Assembly: GCA_016699445.1 (NCBI GenBank)
Contig: CP064976.1
Span: 2,046,001 to 2,110,000, forward strand
Length of the DNA: 64,000 bases
Source of the DNA: Deltaproteobacteria bacterium
Lineage (GTDB): Bacteria; UBA10199; JACPAL01; GCA-016699445
Direction of reading: 5' to 3'
A model generated the notes under the pieces. That model did no database searches. It was not told the DNA's origin and saw only the letters and a program-made list of their open reading frames with translations. Within the stretch, counting starts at the first letter, position 1. Every line of letters starts with the position of its first letter. This document shows, piece by piece, positions 38,093-47,015 of the stretch. The translations under genes and the position numbers were made by a program.

Positions 38093-38431
38093 ATGCAAAT
38101 ATCAAGTCCTACATCCATGTATTATTCTCCAGTTACTGGAGCCCTCAGAAATCCCGAAACAATAGATCAAAGAGTCAGAGCGTCTATTGATACTTTTGTC
38201 AGCTGGGATGATTCTCGTAGAGATGATTTGGCTGCCTTACTATACAGGGGTTGTCATGCAAATGAGTTACCTGCCAATGTAAAAGTCCTGCCAAGTGTTT
38301 TTGATTCACGTGTAGTGAAATTATTGAGCGGGGAAACTGTTGGATTCCTCATTCATGGTGTAAATACTGTTATATCTACTTCTCCTTTTGATATTCAAAA
38401 GACTATGCGAGAAGAATTCTTGATACTATAA
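38093..38431 (+). CDS. unknown 112-residue protein
   Basis: No family is recognised. The protein is soluble, starts MQISSPTSMYYSPVTG and has no signal peptide. GGCGAGAATAAAAT precedes the ATG, giving a weak ribosome-binding site. Codon use looks ordinary. It resembles the other orphan genes in the window (45433, 47016, 62883) only in having a Ser/Pro/Gly-rich start. Confidence 0.45.
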   Translation: MQISSPTSMYYSPVTGALRNPETIDQRVRASIDTFVSWDDSRRDDLAALLYRGCHANELPANVKVLPSVFDSRVVKLLSGETVGFLIHGVNTVISTSPFDIQKTMREEFLIL

Positions 38432-38485
38432 ATAAGGATCAACATTTGGGTAAACCTGATAGTCATCGAGCCGCCTAGAATTAGA

Positions 38486-39370
38486 CTACCAAATAGCCAT
38501 AATTGGATTTTGAGATGCTTGAATCACCACGCGTGAGCCGCGTAGGATTTTGTAAGAGATGTGGGGGCCATCGACATAGAGTCTGGCATTATCCATCGTC
38601 GACATGATTTCGATATGGGATCCGGGTGTGAGGATTCCATTTTTTAATTTATACTTTCCTCGAGGTTCGTAAGGTTCGCGAACAAAATACTGAAATTTTG
38701 TGGAAGCAATCGGCAATACTTTGCCACCAGCAGAGTGAATCGCAGCTGTTGATCCCGCTGCAGGAGCAATCCAGACCCCGGAAGATTTTTGTTCTTCAGT
38801 CGTATGACCCACTTTGAGAAGATAGCGTGTCGTGCCGGCAGGATTTTTGTTGGCGAACAAAATATCGTTTAAAGCTAAAAACCCTGTCACTTTTTCTTTA
38901 TCAAGACCTTGAATAGTAAAATTTAAGCGGTGAAGTGGCTGGATGCGAGCTTTCCCTTCGATAAACTGAAACAGCTTTTCCAAAAAAGTCTCTGCTGTTG
39001 CTTTACAATAATAGCCAATGCTTTCATCCGGCACAGAATTAATCCCCATAAGATAGCCTTCATTGAGATAATGAGAGGTTTCAAGGAAGGTCCCATCGCC
39101 ACCGATAGTGATGACCAGATCGTAGCCTTTGATAGTGCTCAAGTTGTAACGAAGTCGGATATCAAAGGGGATTTTCAGTTTGTGGAGAGACGCCTTTACA
39201 GATTCAATAGTCTCCAAATGAATTTCATGACTCGTCTTTGAACGGCGAATGACAATATTCTTTTCTTTCAAAAGCTTCAGATAGCGGGAATTTTTTTTGC
39301 TGAGTGCATGTACCTGATAGGAGCTTTTTTTGTAAACAATGAGGATTCGATTGATTTTATTCTTTGGCAT
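38486..39370 (-). CDS. nadK: NAD kinase
   Basis: A 294-residue enzyme that makes NADP from NAD. The signature VITIGGDGTFLE is followed by a NAD-binding region with ASTKFQYFVREP and APAAGSTAAIHSAGGKVLP. The longer frame to 39535 overlaps the PIN toxin gene. The internal start (MPKNKINRILIVYK) at 39370 gives the family length and leaves seven bases after the toxin gene. Confidence 0.87.
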   Translation of the reverse strand: MPKNKINRILIVYKKSSYQVHALSKKNSRYLKLLKEKNIVIRRSKTSHEIHLETIESVKASLHKLKIPFDIRLRYNLSTIKGYDLVITIGGDGTFLETSHYLNEGYLMGINSVPDESIGYYCKATAETFLEKLFQFIEGKARIQPLHRLNFTIQGLDKEKVTGFLALNDILFANKNPAGTTRYLLKVGHTTEEQKSSGVWIAPAAGSTAAIHSAGGKVLPIASTKFQYFVREPYEPRGKYKLKNGILTPGSHIEIMSTMDNARLYVDGPHISYKILRGSRVVIQASQNPIMAIW

Positions 39371-39377
39371 AATGGTT

Positions 39378-39791
39378 TTAATGATTTCCGATGAAGTTGA
39401 TGGGATCAAGTACAGGAAGTTTGCTTTTTGAAAAACCTTTTTCGTCTCGAGTAATGATGGCTTTTGATTTTGAAATGAGTGCACACTGATGTTGAATCCC
39501 ATCCTCAAAATCTTCAAAGCGAGTTTGGAGTGCATTTGTAATCACTTTGGAATCAATCTGAATAATGTTAAAAATTTTGGCTAAATCTTCAATGACAGAG
39601 TAAGCCTGATCATTCGTTTTTAATTTTTTGATAATGTAGAAGCAGTTAAGGATCGATATGGATGAGATGGAAGCTTTGATTTTTCTCTGAAGAGCCAAGG
39701 TCCATATTTGTTGAGCCCATGAGACGAATGGTTCGCGATTGAGAAGGACATCAAGTAAAACATTGGTATCGAGAAATACAGACTTCATCAT
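39378..39791 (-). CDS. PIN-domain toxin (VapC-like ribonuclease)
   Basis: A 137-residue PIN domain with acidic residues in VFLDTNVLLDVLL, in EDFEDGIQHQCAL and in IITRDEKGFSKS. These bind the metal of the RNase active site. The start overlaps the upstream antitoxin stop by four bases (ATGA). Together they form a type II toxin-antitoxin pair. Confidence 0.85.
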   Translation of the reverse strand: MMKSVFLDTNVLLDVLLNREPFVSWAQQIWTLALQRKIKASISSISILNCFYIIKKLKTNDQAYSVIEDLAKIFNIIQIDSKVITNALQTRFEDFEDGIQHQCALISKSKAIITRDEKGFSKSKLPVLDPINFIGNH

Positions 39792-40063
39792 TTTAATAAT
39801 CTCTCTTCACGAAGATCTTCCAATATTTCTTTATCATTGAGCTTTTTATATTTTGATGGAAGCTCGGCAACTCCTGTCATTTTGGCAACGAGAGGGTGTA
39901 TGTTTTGAGAAGTGTTTTTGGCAAAAGGGACAGATGTGAGCAACGATAAATAATCTGCCACCATACGGGAAATAGACTTTTTGTGTTTTTTTGAAAAAAA
40001 CTTGGCAGCCTTAAGTATTTCTTCTGGGATGGTGAGCGTTAGTTTGACGGTTGATGTAGACAT
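39788..40063 (-). CDS. antitoxin of the PIN pair (DUF6364-like)
   Basis: A 91-residue protein whose first half is a ribbon-helix-helix-type stretch (TVKLTLTIPEEILKAAKFFSKK, SISRMVADYLSLL). The second half is acidic and would cover the toxin. It precedes the PIN gene with a four-base overlap. No ribosome-binding site is visible, and the ATG coincides with the predicted transcription start. Confidence 0.8.
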   Translation of the reverse strand: MSTSTVKLTLTIPEEILKAAKFFSKKHKKSISRMVADYLSLLTSVPFAKNTSQNIHPLVAKMTGVAELPSKYKKLNDKEILEDLREERLLK

Positions 40064-40098
40064 ACGTATATAAAATAGAAATTAACACGTATTGTCAA
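40061..40098 (-). promoter_or_regulatory. promoter of the PIN toxin-antitoxin operon, apparently leaderless
   Basis: On the minus strand TTGACA occupies 40098-40093 and a T/A-rich -10 region follows at normal spacing. The expected transcription start falls at about the first base of the ATG (40063). ATACGT near the -35 side and ACGTAT at the start form an inverted repeat that could bind the antitoxin. Confidence 0.5.
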
Positions 40099-40108
40099 AT
40101 TTAAATAT

Positions 40109-40576
40109 ATGATTAAAAAATCACTTAACATCGCTCTCTTCGGCGGTTCTTTTAATCCTCCTCATGAAGGTCATTTGGAAATCGCGCGACGTGTGGCTAA
40201 GCGGAAAACCATCGATGAAGTTTGGATCTTGCCCGTCTATCGGCATGCTTTTGGAAAAAAGATGAAGCCGTTTTCTGTGCGTTTGACTCAATGCCAAAGC
40301 GTGTTTTCCTCTCTCAAACCCAAAGTAAAAGTAAAAGATTGGGAAAAGAAAAGGGGCGGGGTGAGTTTTACTCTCGATTTGATTTTGTTTCTCAAAAAGA
40401 AATTTCCCAAACATCAGTTTTATTGGGTGATGGGAAGTGATGATTATGCCGAGAGAGAAAAATGGAAAAGTTTTTCAGAGATTGAAAAGTTGGTGAAAAT
40501 GATAGTTTTCCCACGAGGGGCTGATTCGCCTATTCCCAATATTTCCAGTACAGAAATTCGAAATAAAAAGTTTTAA
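40109..40576 (+). CDS. nadD: nicotinate-nucleotide adenylyltransferase, short form
   Basis: A nucleotidyltransferase of NAD synthesis. It has the GGSFNPPHEGH motif at the start and ISSTEIR near the end. The usual 20-25 residue C-terminal helix after that motif is missing. The protein ends IRNKKF at 155 residues, where the usual length is near 190-210. The end overlaps the convergent gene by four bases. It may be a natural short form or a truncation. Confidence 0.78.
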   Translation: MIKKSLNIALFGGSFNPPHEGHLEIARRVAKRKTIDEVWILPVYRHAFGKKMKPFSVRLTQCQSVFSSLKPKVKVKDWEKKRGGVSFTLDLILFLKKKFPKHQFYWVMGSDDYAEREKWKSFSEIEKLVKMIVFPRGADSPIPNISSTEIRNKKF

Positions 40577-42522
40577 GGAATTAAAGCACAACCACCACTA
40601 TTGACAGGAACAAAGCCAGGTTGTTCGCCAGCAGGTTTTCCCTGAGGTTGTTCTGGTACTGTTACAGGGACTTCGGGTTGTTGTGGTTGATCTTGAGGGG
40701 CCACGATGGGGGTGGTGGGAGGATCGGGTGTTGTAGGCTGTGGTTCGGTAACAACTGGAGGTGTTGTTTCCGGCGGTACCACAACTACAGGTGCTATAGA
40801 TTGTAAGATGGTTTCAACATGATTGTTTGACTCTACCAGATCTGTCACATGATCCGAAACATTAGCTGTATGTATCATGCTTCCGACCCCTGTGACATGT
40901 ACGGTCAATCGGAGCTGAATCTCTTGACCTGAAGGGATTGATCCCAAAGTACAACTCATTGATAGAGACGATAGTCCGGAGCAGGTTCCTTGTGTGAGGG
41001 AGCTGCCTACAAAACTCACAGGTCCCGAGACGTTTTGAGTCAAAATACTTTTTACGGAATCGTCAGGGCCATGGTTAGTGACTGTCACGACATACTCCAC
41101 ATCGCTTCCAACAAGAGGCGCGGTAGCAGAGGGAGTAGTGATCACTTCAAGATCAGAGACGTTTCCTAAAACACGAAGGATGAGATCATCACTGGGAAGG
41201 CCTGGAAGGATGGAGTTGGCCAGTGTGAGGAGATTCCCTCCAAAAACAATTTTTCCATCGGATTGGAGAGCGAGAGCTGTCATCCACTCATGACCGACGC
41301 CGGGAGTATAGATTTCATAACCATTATGTCCAAAACTCAAATCAGGCTGACCTTGATCAATTCTCATCAACGCAGCATCATAACTGAGTCCATTGTATGA
41401 AATGCCTCCGACTACAATTTTGCCATCTTCTTGTTCGGCAATATCATAAACATAATCCTCCCCATGTTGAAGATCCTGAGTCAAAATTCCATCGGTGCCA
41501 AATGTAGGATCAGGTGATCCATCCGTATTAAAACGCATGATGATGAAATTGCGAGGTGAAGGTCCACCCGTACCTGCTGCTAGAATTTTCCCATCCGATT
41601 CAAAAGCTATTTGGTAAAAAGCATCAGCTCCGCCCATATTGGTTAAGACCATTCCGCTGGATCCAAAAGTGGAATCAAGCACTCCATCTGAGTTCAGTCT
41701 TAAAATTAAAGTATCCAGTGAAGAGCCGAGTCGGCCTGTACCTCCTACAATAACCTTACCATCTTCTTGAATGAGAAGGGATGAAGCCCAATCTGTTCCC
41801 ACGCCTAAATCCAAAGTATAAAGTCCTGCATTGCCAAAAGACTCATCTAAATTTCCATCCGCATCATAACGAGTGACAAAAATATCGGTGGTTGTACGTC
41901 GGGTATTTCCGGCCAGATAAATTTTTCCATCAGCATCTACTTTGATTCCATGAAACCCTACTTCATCACGATAAGGTCCTATAGCTGTAGTGACAAAGCC
42001 TTGATCTCCAAAGCTGATATCCAACTCACCATCAGGATTTAATCGAATAATTCCCACTTCCCAATTATCTAATGGATAAACCGTTGATGCTCTGGGGGCT
42101 ATGTTAGAGACATTTCCAGAGACTAAAATTTTTCCATCGGGAAGAACAGCAAGGTCTTTGCCCATAGCATAGGCTTTATCAGGAAAAGAGATGGTGAGGG
42201 TGCCTCCGTGCCCAAAAGTGCGGTCGAGGCTTCCATCAGAATTCAATCGAGCCAATGAAAATCCAAAGCCAGGTGTACTTGATGAGGAGGGCAATGCTGA
42301 AGAATAATCAATGGCTGAATATCCTGAAACAAGGATTTTACCATTCGGTAAGAGAGTTAAACCATTAATAGAGTCGTCAGCAGGTAGGGTTAAACTTGTA
42401 CTGATAGGAAATTGAACAATTCCTTCTAGCCCAAAATCAGTATCCAGATCGCCTGGTCTGGCCTCAAGAGTTTGGGTCGATAAAGTCACCAAAATGATAA
42501 AAATAAAAGTCGAAATTTTCAT
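40573..42522 (-). CDS. secreted delta-60 repeat protein with DUF11 domain and Cys tail
   Basis: Start ATG 42522 begins a signal peptide (MKISTFIFIILVTLSTQTLEA). The longer frame to 42612 is not preferred. Seven delta-60 repeats follow, each with LD-x2-FG (for example DGSLDRTFGHGG, DGELDISFGDQG, DGNLDESFGNAG), forming a beta-propeller-like region. Then comes a DUF11 domain (VTNHGPDDSVKSI), a proline-rich stretch and the C-terminus NSGGCALIP. The tail shares SGGC-x-L with the unrelated secreted protein at 56813. It is a surface or secreted protein of unknown binding partner. Confidence 0.85.
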   Translation of the reverse strand: MKISTFIFIILVTLSTQTLEARPGDLDTDFGLEGIVQFPISTSLTLPADDSINGLTLLPNGKILVSGYSAIDYSSALPSSSSTPGFGFSLARLNSDGSLDRTFGHGGTLTISFPDKAYAMGKDLAVLPDGKILVSGNVSNIAPRASTVYPLDNWEVGIIRLNPDGELDISFGDQGFVTTAIGPYRDEVGFHGIKVDADGKIYLAGNTRRTTTDIFVTRYDADGNLDESFGNAGLYTLDLGVGTDWASSLLIQEDGKVIVGGTGRLGSSLDTLILRLNSDGVLDSTFGSSGMVLTNMGGADAFYQIAFESDGKILAAGTGGPSPRNFIIMRFNTDGSPDPTFGTDGILTQDLQHGEDYVYDIAEQEDGKIVVGGISYNGLSYDAALMRIDQGQPDLSFGHNGYEIYTPGVGHEWMTALALQSDGKIVFGGNLLTLANSILPGLPSDDLILRVLGNVSDLEVITTPSATAPLVGSDVEYVVTVTNHGPDDSVKSILTQNVSGPVSFVGSSLTQGTCSGLSSLSMSCTLGSIPSGQEIQLRLTVHVTGVGSMIHTANVSDHVTDLVESNNHVETILQSIAPVVVVPPETTPPVVTEPQPTTPDPPTTPIVAPQDQPQQPEVPVTVPEQPQGKPAGEQPGFVPVNSGGCALIP

Positions 42523-42601
42523 TTTGATAATAAGCCCTCCAAAATGGCTCCTAAAATGACTAAAAATGCCTCTAAAAACCGTATAGTAGGGTAATAGCAA
42601 A

Positions 42602-42631
42602 GAAGGGGCCAAGAGTGCTTGGCCCCTTCTA
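42602..42631 (-). terminator. hairpin terminator after clpA
   Basis: AGAAGGGGCCAAG and CTTGGCCCCTTCT form a perfect 13-base stem around AGTG. It sits 21 bases after the clpA stop on the minus strand. The following minus-strand bases (TTGCTATT) are only weakly T-rich. Confidence 0.6.
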
Positions 42632-42651
42632 AGACTGAATGGTGTTTTTTT

Positions 42652-44922
42652 CTAATGAACAGGTGCTGGAATCAAAAGCGGGTGGTGTGTAAAAAGGATT
42701 TTTTCACCATCGCTGCTGATTGTTACATCGCCCCCGTTTTGAAGAGTTCCAAATAAGATTTCTTTCGACAAAGGTTTGGAAATTTCAGCTTCAATGAGAC
42801 GACGGATAGGCCGGGCACCCATTTGAGGGTCAAAGCCTTTTTTCGCAAGATAGGTCCTCGCTCCAGATTCCAAAGTAATTGAAACATTCTTCGATTTGAG
42901 GCGCGCTTCCAATTGAGCCACCATCTTGTCGACGATCTGCTCAACGATACTTTGTTCCAAAGCGCTAAAGTTGACAACGCCTGTGAGGCGGTTGCGAAAT
43001 TCTGGACTAAAAGATCTCTCGATGGCTTTTTGACTGCGATCTTCAAATTCGGCTTTTTCAAATCCAATTGTACGGATGGAGTTGTCACGAGCGCCTGTGT
43101 TGGTTGTCATGATCAAAACAATTTGGCGAAAGTCAGACTTGCGGCCATTGTTGTCAGTGAGAGTGGCGTAATCCATCACTTGCAAAAGAATATTATAAAG
43201 ATCTTCATGAGCTTTTTCGATTTCATCCAAAAGAAGCACCGCATGAGGATGACGATGAATGGCATCGGTTAACTGTCCTCCTTGATCAAATCCGACATAG
43301 CCTGGAGGAGCGCCAATCAAACGGGCGACAGAATGTTTTTCCGAATATTCACTCATGTCAAAACGGAGAAATTCAATTCCAAGAGACTTGGCCATTTGTT
43401 TGGCGAGCTCTGTTTTTCCAACACCTGTAGGTCCTGCAAATAAAAAAGATCCGATCGGTTTGTCGGGCTCGCTCAATCCCGATCGTGAAAGACGGATGGA
43501 ATCTACGATTTGTTCCACAGCGGCATCCTGTCCATAAATTAAAAGTTTTAAATCGCGATCGAGAGTTTCCAGTTTCTTTTTATCATCCGTATGCACAGAC
43601 TGAGCGGGTACGCGAGCCACACGTGAGACGACCGCTTCTACATCAGCCACGGTGACTTCTGTTGCAGCTTTCTTGAGGCGGACTTGAGCTCCAGCTTCAT
43701 CGATCACATCGATTGCTTTATCAGGAAGAAAACGATCGGGTATATGTTTGGCCGAAAGTTCGACAGCCGCTTTGAGAGTTTCTTCCGAATACGTCACCTG
43801 ATGAAATTCTTCATAGCGCGTTTTGAGACCACGCAAAATTTGCAAGGCTTCGTCTTGAGTGGGTTCGGGAATTTCAACTTTTTGAAAACGGCGGGAAAGA
43901 GCGTGATCTTTTTCAAAAAGATTGCGGTATTCTTTATACGTGGTGGTGCAGATGCATTTGATTTCGCCGCTAGCGAGAACAGGTTTGATCAAGTTGGAAG
44001 CATCTAAAGACCCTCCTGAAACCGCACCCGCACCGATGATCGTATGGATCTCATCAATAAAAAGAATGGCATTGGGTTTTTGTGCTACAGCTTTCAAAAC
44101 CGCTTTAAGACGTTCTTCAAATTCTCCGCGAAATTTGGTGCCGGCTAAAAGCGTGCCCATATCGAGTGAAAAAATAACCGCATCTCTTAAATGATCGGGG
44201 ACATTTCCTTCGACAATGCTGAGCGCCAGCCCTTCGACAATTGCTGTTTTACCCACGCCGGCGTCTCCCACATAGATGGGATTGTTTTTTCGACGTCGGG
44301 CAAGAATATGAATGCTGCGTTCAATTTCTTTTTCGCGACCAATCAAGGGATCAATCTGACCCTTCTTAGCTTTTTCATTTAGATTTACACAAAATTGCAC
44401 AAGAATATCTTTGGAGGTTTCGCCCGCTTCTGATTTTTCTTTGGATTTACTTTCTGTTTCGGGATTGCTGACAGCCGTTGGGATGTCGACATCCACTTTA
44501 GCAATCTTGTGAGAAATATAACGAACCACATCAAAACGTGTGACTTTTTGTTTTAATAAAAAATAAACCGCATGAGATTCTTTTTCATTATAGAGCGCTA
44601 CCAGTAGGTCAGCTCCATCCATTTTTTGTTTTCCAGACGACTGCACCTGAGCAGCGGCCAATTGCATGATTAAACGAAATCCCACGGAATATTGAGGTTG
44701 GGCATTTGCCGCAGCAGACTTGGGTAATTTTTCTTGGAAAAATTTTTGAAGATTCACTTGAAGCTCGGGAAGGTTGGCTCCGCTTTTCAGGAGGATTTCA
44801 GAAGCCCAGGCATCTTCTGAGAGAGCGTAGAGGAGATGTTCGGGCGTGACGAACTCATGTCCCATGGCAATGGTCATTTCATAGGCACGCTTGATGATTT
44901 TTTCGGCTTCTTCAGTGATCAT
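42652..44922 (-). CDS. clpA: ATP-dependent Clp protease ATP-binding subunit ClpA
   Basis: A 756-residue unfoldase with N-terminal repeats, two AAA+ modules (GDAGVGKTAIVEG and FIDEIHTIIGAG in the first, GPTGVGKTELAKQ and LLLDEIEKAHED in the second) and the TIGFEKAE loop, equivalent to the IGL/IGF motif that docks with ClpP. It feeds proteins to ClpP. Its stop-to-start arrangement with clpS (four-base overlap) is the usual clpS-clpA pair. ClpP is not in the window. Confidence 0.95.
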   Translation of the reverse strand: MITEEAEKIIKRAYEMTIAMGHEFVTPEHLLYALSEDAWASEILLKSGANLPELQVNLQKFFQEKLPKSAAANAQPQYSVGFRLIMQLAAAQVQSSGKQKMDGADLLVALYNEKESHAVYFLLKQKVTRFDVVRYISHKIAKVDVDIPTAVSNPETESKSKEKSEAGETSKDILVQFCVNLNEKAKKGQIDPLIGREKEIERSIHILARRRKNNPIYVGDAGVGKTAIVEGLALSIVEGNVPDHLRDAVIFSLDMGTLLAGTKFRGEFEERLKAVLKAVAQKPNAILFIDEIHTIIGAGAVSGGSLDASNLIKPVLASGEIKCICTTTYKEYRNLFEKDHALSRRFQKVEIPEPTQDEALQILRGLKTRYEEFHQVTYSEETLKAAVELSAKHIPDRFLPDKAIDVIDEAGAQVRLKKAATEVTVADVEAVVSRVARVPAQSVHTDDKKKLETLDRDLKLLIYGQDAAVEQIVDSIRLSRSGLSEPDKPIGSFLFAGPTGVGKTELAKQMAKSLGIEFLRFDMSEYSEKHSVARLIGAPPGYVGFDQGGQLTDAIHRHPHAVLLLDEIEKAHEDLYNILLQVMDYATLTDNNGRKSDFRQIVLIMTTNTGARDNSIRTIGFEKAEFEDRSQKAIERSFSPEFRNRLTGVVNFSALEQSIVEQIVDKMVAQLEARLKSKNVSITLESGARTYLAKKGFDPQMGARPIRRLIEAEISKPLSKEILFGTLQNGGDVTISSDGEKILFTHHPLLIPAPVH

Positions 44923-45299
44923 GCAGTTCTCCTATTTTCGAAATTTTTTTTGGAGCTGCCGGAATGGTCAGGTTCCATAATACATTCGAGAGGATGACCT
45001 TCTTTACGAGCGACTTCCTGGGTTTGATACACTTTGGTGCGAGCGACATCATAAGGAAAAACGCCACAGAGACCCTGTCCACGTTGATGGACTTCCAGCA
45101 TAATACGCACACTTGCGGCGGATGGATGGTGATAAATATTTTCCAATACCCACACGACAAAATCCATGGGCGTAAAATCATCATTCACAAGATAGACTTT
45201 ATAGAGAGGAGGTTCCTGAACCGCTGTTTTTTCTTCGGTGACAACCTGAGTCAAAGGAGTTTCTTGAAACTGAGGATTCCGGTGTGACTCTTGTGACAT
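44919..45299 (-). CDS. clpS: ClpS adaptor
   Basis: A 126-residue adaptor that delivers N-degron substrates to ClpA. The conserved core is YLVNDDFTPMDFVVWVLE, followed by MLEVHQRGQGLCGVFPYDVARTK. There is an N-terminal tail of about 35 residues. It is the first gene of the clpS-clpA operon. Confidence 0.95.
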   Translation of the reverse strand: MSQESHRNPQFQETPLTQVVTEEKTAVQEPPLYKVYLVNDDFTPMDFVVWVLENIYHHPSAASVRIMLEVHQRGQGLCGVFPYDVARTKVYQTQEVARKEGHPLECIMEPDHSGSSKKNFENRRTA

Positions 45300-45432
45300 A
45301 CTTTCATTATGTCTTTATTGTCCTTACGTGACAAAGAATTTTTCAGGTTTTTTATTTCATTTTTTCATTCATCAAGAAACCGGAGTGGGGGTGGTGGGCG
45401 ATAATATAAGGCACAAAGAAGGAGAAAAATTT

Positions 45433-45798
45433 ATGTCGATATCATCAATAGTAGGGAGTGTTGTGGATTGGGTGGGCTCTAGGCCTGATCCGGATAGAGA
45501 TGCCGCAAATCATCCAAGCGCAAGATATGTAGGTTATGTTGCTTGCCCTCATGTTGCACTTGCTCAAGGCGTTGAATCAGCTGCAAGCGCATTAACAGGA
45601 TCATTAGGAGAGAGAGTGGGAGATGCTATTTATAGTTGGATGAATAGAGAGGATCATTCTCGAGATACCCCTACGAGATTTGTCCCCGTCAATGATCCTA
45701 TTGCTGCATTGAGAAGCTTAACTAATGGAGGAAATTCTACAGCTGCTTCAATCGCTTCAACACAAACTAATGTTCGACATCTAGAAGCTAAGAGTTAA
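45433..45798 (+). CDS. unknown 121-residue protein
   Basis: ATG 45433 follows AAGGAGAAAAATTT, a good ribosome-binding site. The upstream in-frame extension is not needed. The protein is Ala/Ser-rich with one helical stretch (YVACPHVALAQGVESAASAL) and no signal peptide. No family is recognised. A terminator follows at 45872. Confidence 0.55.
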   Translation: MSISSIVGSVVDWVGSRPDPDRDAANHPSARYVGYVACPHVALAQGVESAASALTGSLGERVGDAIYSWMNREDHSRDTPTRFVPVNDPIAALRSLTNGGNSTAASIASTQTNVRHLEAKS

Positions 45799-45871
45799 TT
45801 GAGATAGTCGAATCGTATAGTAGGTTTAGGCAGATTTTCTTTTATATCAAAAGGTTGTATATGAAGTTGCT

Positions 45872-45914
45872 AGCCCTGGCTTGGAGTTGCTTGACTCAAA
45901 GTCAGGGCTTTTTG
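45872..45914 (+). terminator. rho-independent terminator
   Basis: AGCCCTG at 45872-45878 pairs with CAGGGCT at 45903-45909, and the stem can extend through CTTG/CAAAG. TTTTT follows. It ends the transcript of the 45433 gene just before the toxin promoter. Confidence 0.7.
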
Positions 45915-45953
45915 TTGACAACATAATGATATATAAGTCATTATATATATCAT
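45915..45953 (+). promoter_or_regulatory. toxin-antitoxin promoter and palindromic operator
   Basis: TTGACA at 45915-45920 is a consensus -35. A 28-base AT-rich palindrome occupies 45926-45953 (ATGATATATAA... mirrored as TTATATATATCAT) and ends one base before the toxin ATG. It covers the -10 and the expected start at about 45950, so the mRNA would have almost no leader. The palindrome is a likely site for the XRE antitoxin. Confidence 0.6.
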
Positions 45954-46211
45954 ATGTACCGGTTGCAGATCAAAGAGTCAGCTTTGAAAGAGTTAAAGAA
46001 GATTCCTTATAGAATCCGATGTCAGATAGATGAAAAGTTGCAGCGGTTGGTTCAAAATCCAGAAAGACGATATTTGGATATTAAAAAAATGAAAGGGCAT
46101 GATCTTTACCGGATGAGAAGTGGAGATTATCGGATTATTTATCAAAAACAGGATGCTCAATTGATTGTTTTGATAGTGACAGTTGGACATCGGAAAGAGG
46201 TTTATCGATAA
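45954..46211 (+). CDS. RelE/ParE-family toxin
   Basis: An 85-residue protein with the family pattern YRLQIKESALKELKKIP, MKGHDLYRMRSGDYRIIY and VGHRKEVYR. RelE toxins cleave mRNA at the ribosome. It begins at ATG 45954 with no visible ribosome-binding site and is followed at once by the antitoxin gene (one-base overlap). Confidence 0.9.
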   Translation: MYRLQIKESALKELKKIPYRIRCQIDEKLQRLVQNPERRYLDIKKMKGHDLYRMRSGDYRIIYQKQDAQLIVLIVTVGHRKEVYR

Positions 46212-46564
46212 TGGAAACTATTTTTTTAGAAGAAAACCACCACAAAAAATTCGCGGTTATCCCGTATAAAGAATATCTTTATCTGAAAGAATTAGCGGAA
46301 GAAGACGCAGCCTATCAAAAAGCCCTTTTGGTTTTAAAAAACAAAAAAGATCGTATATTAGATTATTCTCAAGAAGAAGTATTGGAAAATCCCATTGCCA
46401 AAAAGCGCCAAGAGCTGGGGTTGTCGCAGAGTGAATTGGCCAAAAAATTAAAAGTGGATCCTTCTTATATCAGTCGGCTGGAAGGGAGAGATGCAAATCC
46501 CTCTAAAAAATCTCTTCAAAAAATGGCCGCTGCATTAGATTGTGATATCGAAGAACTTCTTTAA
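46211..46564 (+). CDS. XRE-family antitoxin
   Basis: A 117-residue protein. The N-terminal half is a toxin-binding-type alpha/beta stretch (FAVIPYKEYLYLKELAE). The C-terminal half is a helix-turn-helix (RQELGLSQSELAKKLKVDPS, YISRLEGRDANPS). It likely represses the palindromic site upstream of the toxin. The toxin-first order is that of HigBA-type modules. Confidence 0.9.
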   Translation: METIFLEENHHKKFAVIPYKEYLYLKELAEEDAAYQKALLVLKNKKDRILDYSQEEVLENPIAKKRQELGLSQSELAKKLKVDPSYISRLEGRDANPSKKSLQKMAAALDCDIEELL

Positions 46565-46938
46565 GCAATCGGGTTGGTTTCTAGAAGGGCTCGGATCTTT
46601 TCCAACAAATCCTTAATTTCAAATGGCTTGGCCACAAAGTCATTGGCTCCAGCGTCCAGCATTTCTTGTTCAAGGCCTGGTTTTTTCATGGCGGTCATGA
46701 CGATGACCGGAATGTTTTTGGTCTTAGGCGCGGATTTAAGATTTTGAAGGACGGACTGGCCAGTGCCGACGGGCATGAGGAGATCCAAGAGGACCAAGTC
46801 TGGGTTCTGCTTATTGGCCATCTCAGTGGCCCGAATACCCTCATGAGCCACAAGGGTCTCAAACCCTTCAAATTGCAGGCGCTCTTTGATCATATTCACA
46901 AGCTGTACTTCATCATCCGCAATCAAAATTTTAGCCAT
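46561..46938 (-). CDS. single-domain response regulator (CheY-like)
   Basis: A 125-residue receiver domain with phospho-acceptor region PDLVLLDLLMP, acidic pocket ADDE near the start and VMTAMKKPG with the switch threonine. The conserved lysine is in FVAKPFEI. There is no output domain, so it acts by binding a partner. Start ATG 46938 has GGGGGATTTT before it. The end overlaps the antitoxin gene by four bases, convergent. Confidence 0.9.
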   Translation of the reverse strand: MAKILIADDEVQLVNMIKERLQFEGFETLVAHEGIRATEMANKQNPDLVLLDLLMPVGTGQSVLQNLKSAPKTKNIPVIVMTAMKKPGLEQEMLDAGANDFVAKPFEIKDLLEKIRALLETNPIA

Positions 46939-47015
46939 AAAATCCCCCAACTAGTTATGATGCCTTTTTAGCGAACAACCCGCAACTTTTTCTCCCTCAC
47001 GTCGAAAACTATTCT

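Noticed and set aside
39371..39535. Longer N-terminus of NAD kinase
   Set aside because: It lies inside the PIN toxin gene and has no family similarity.
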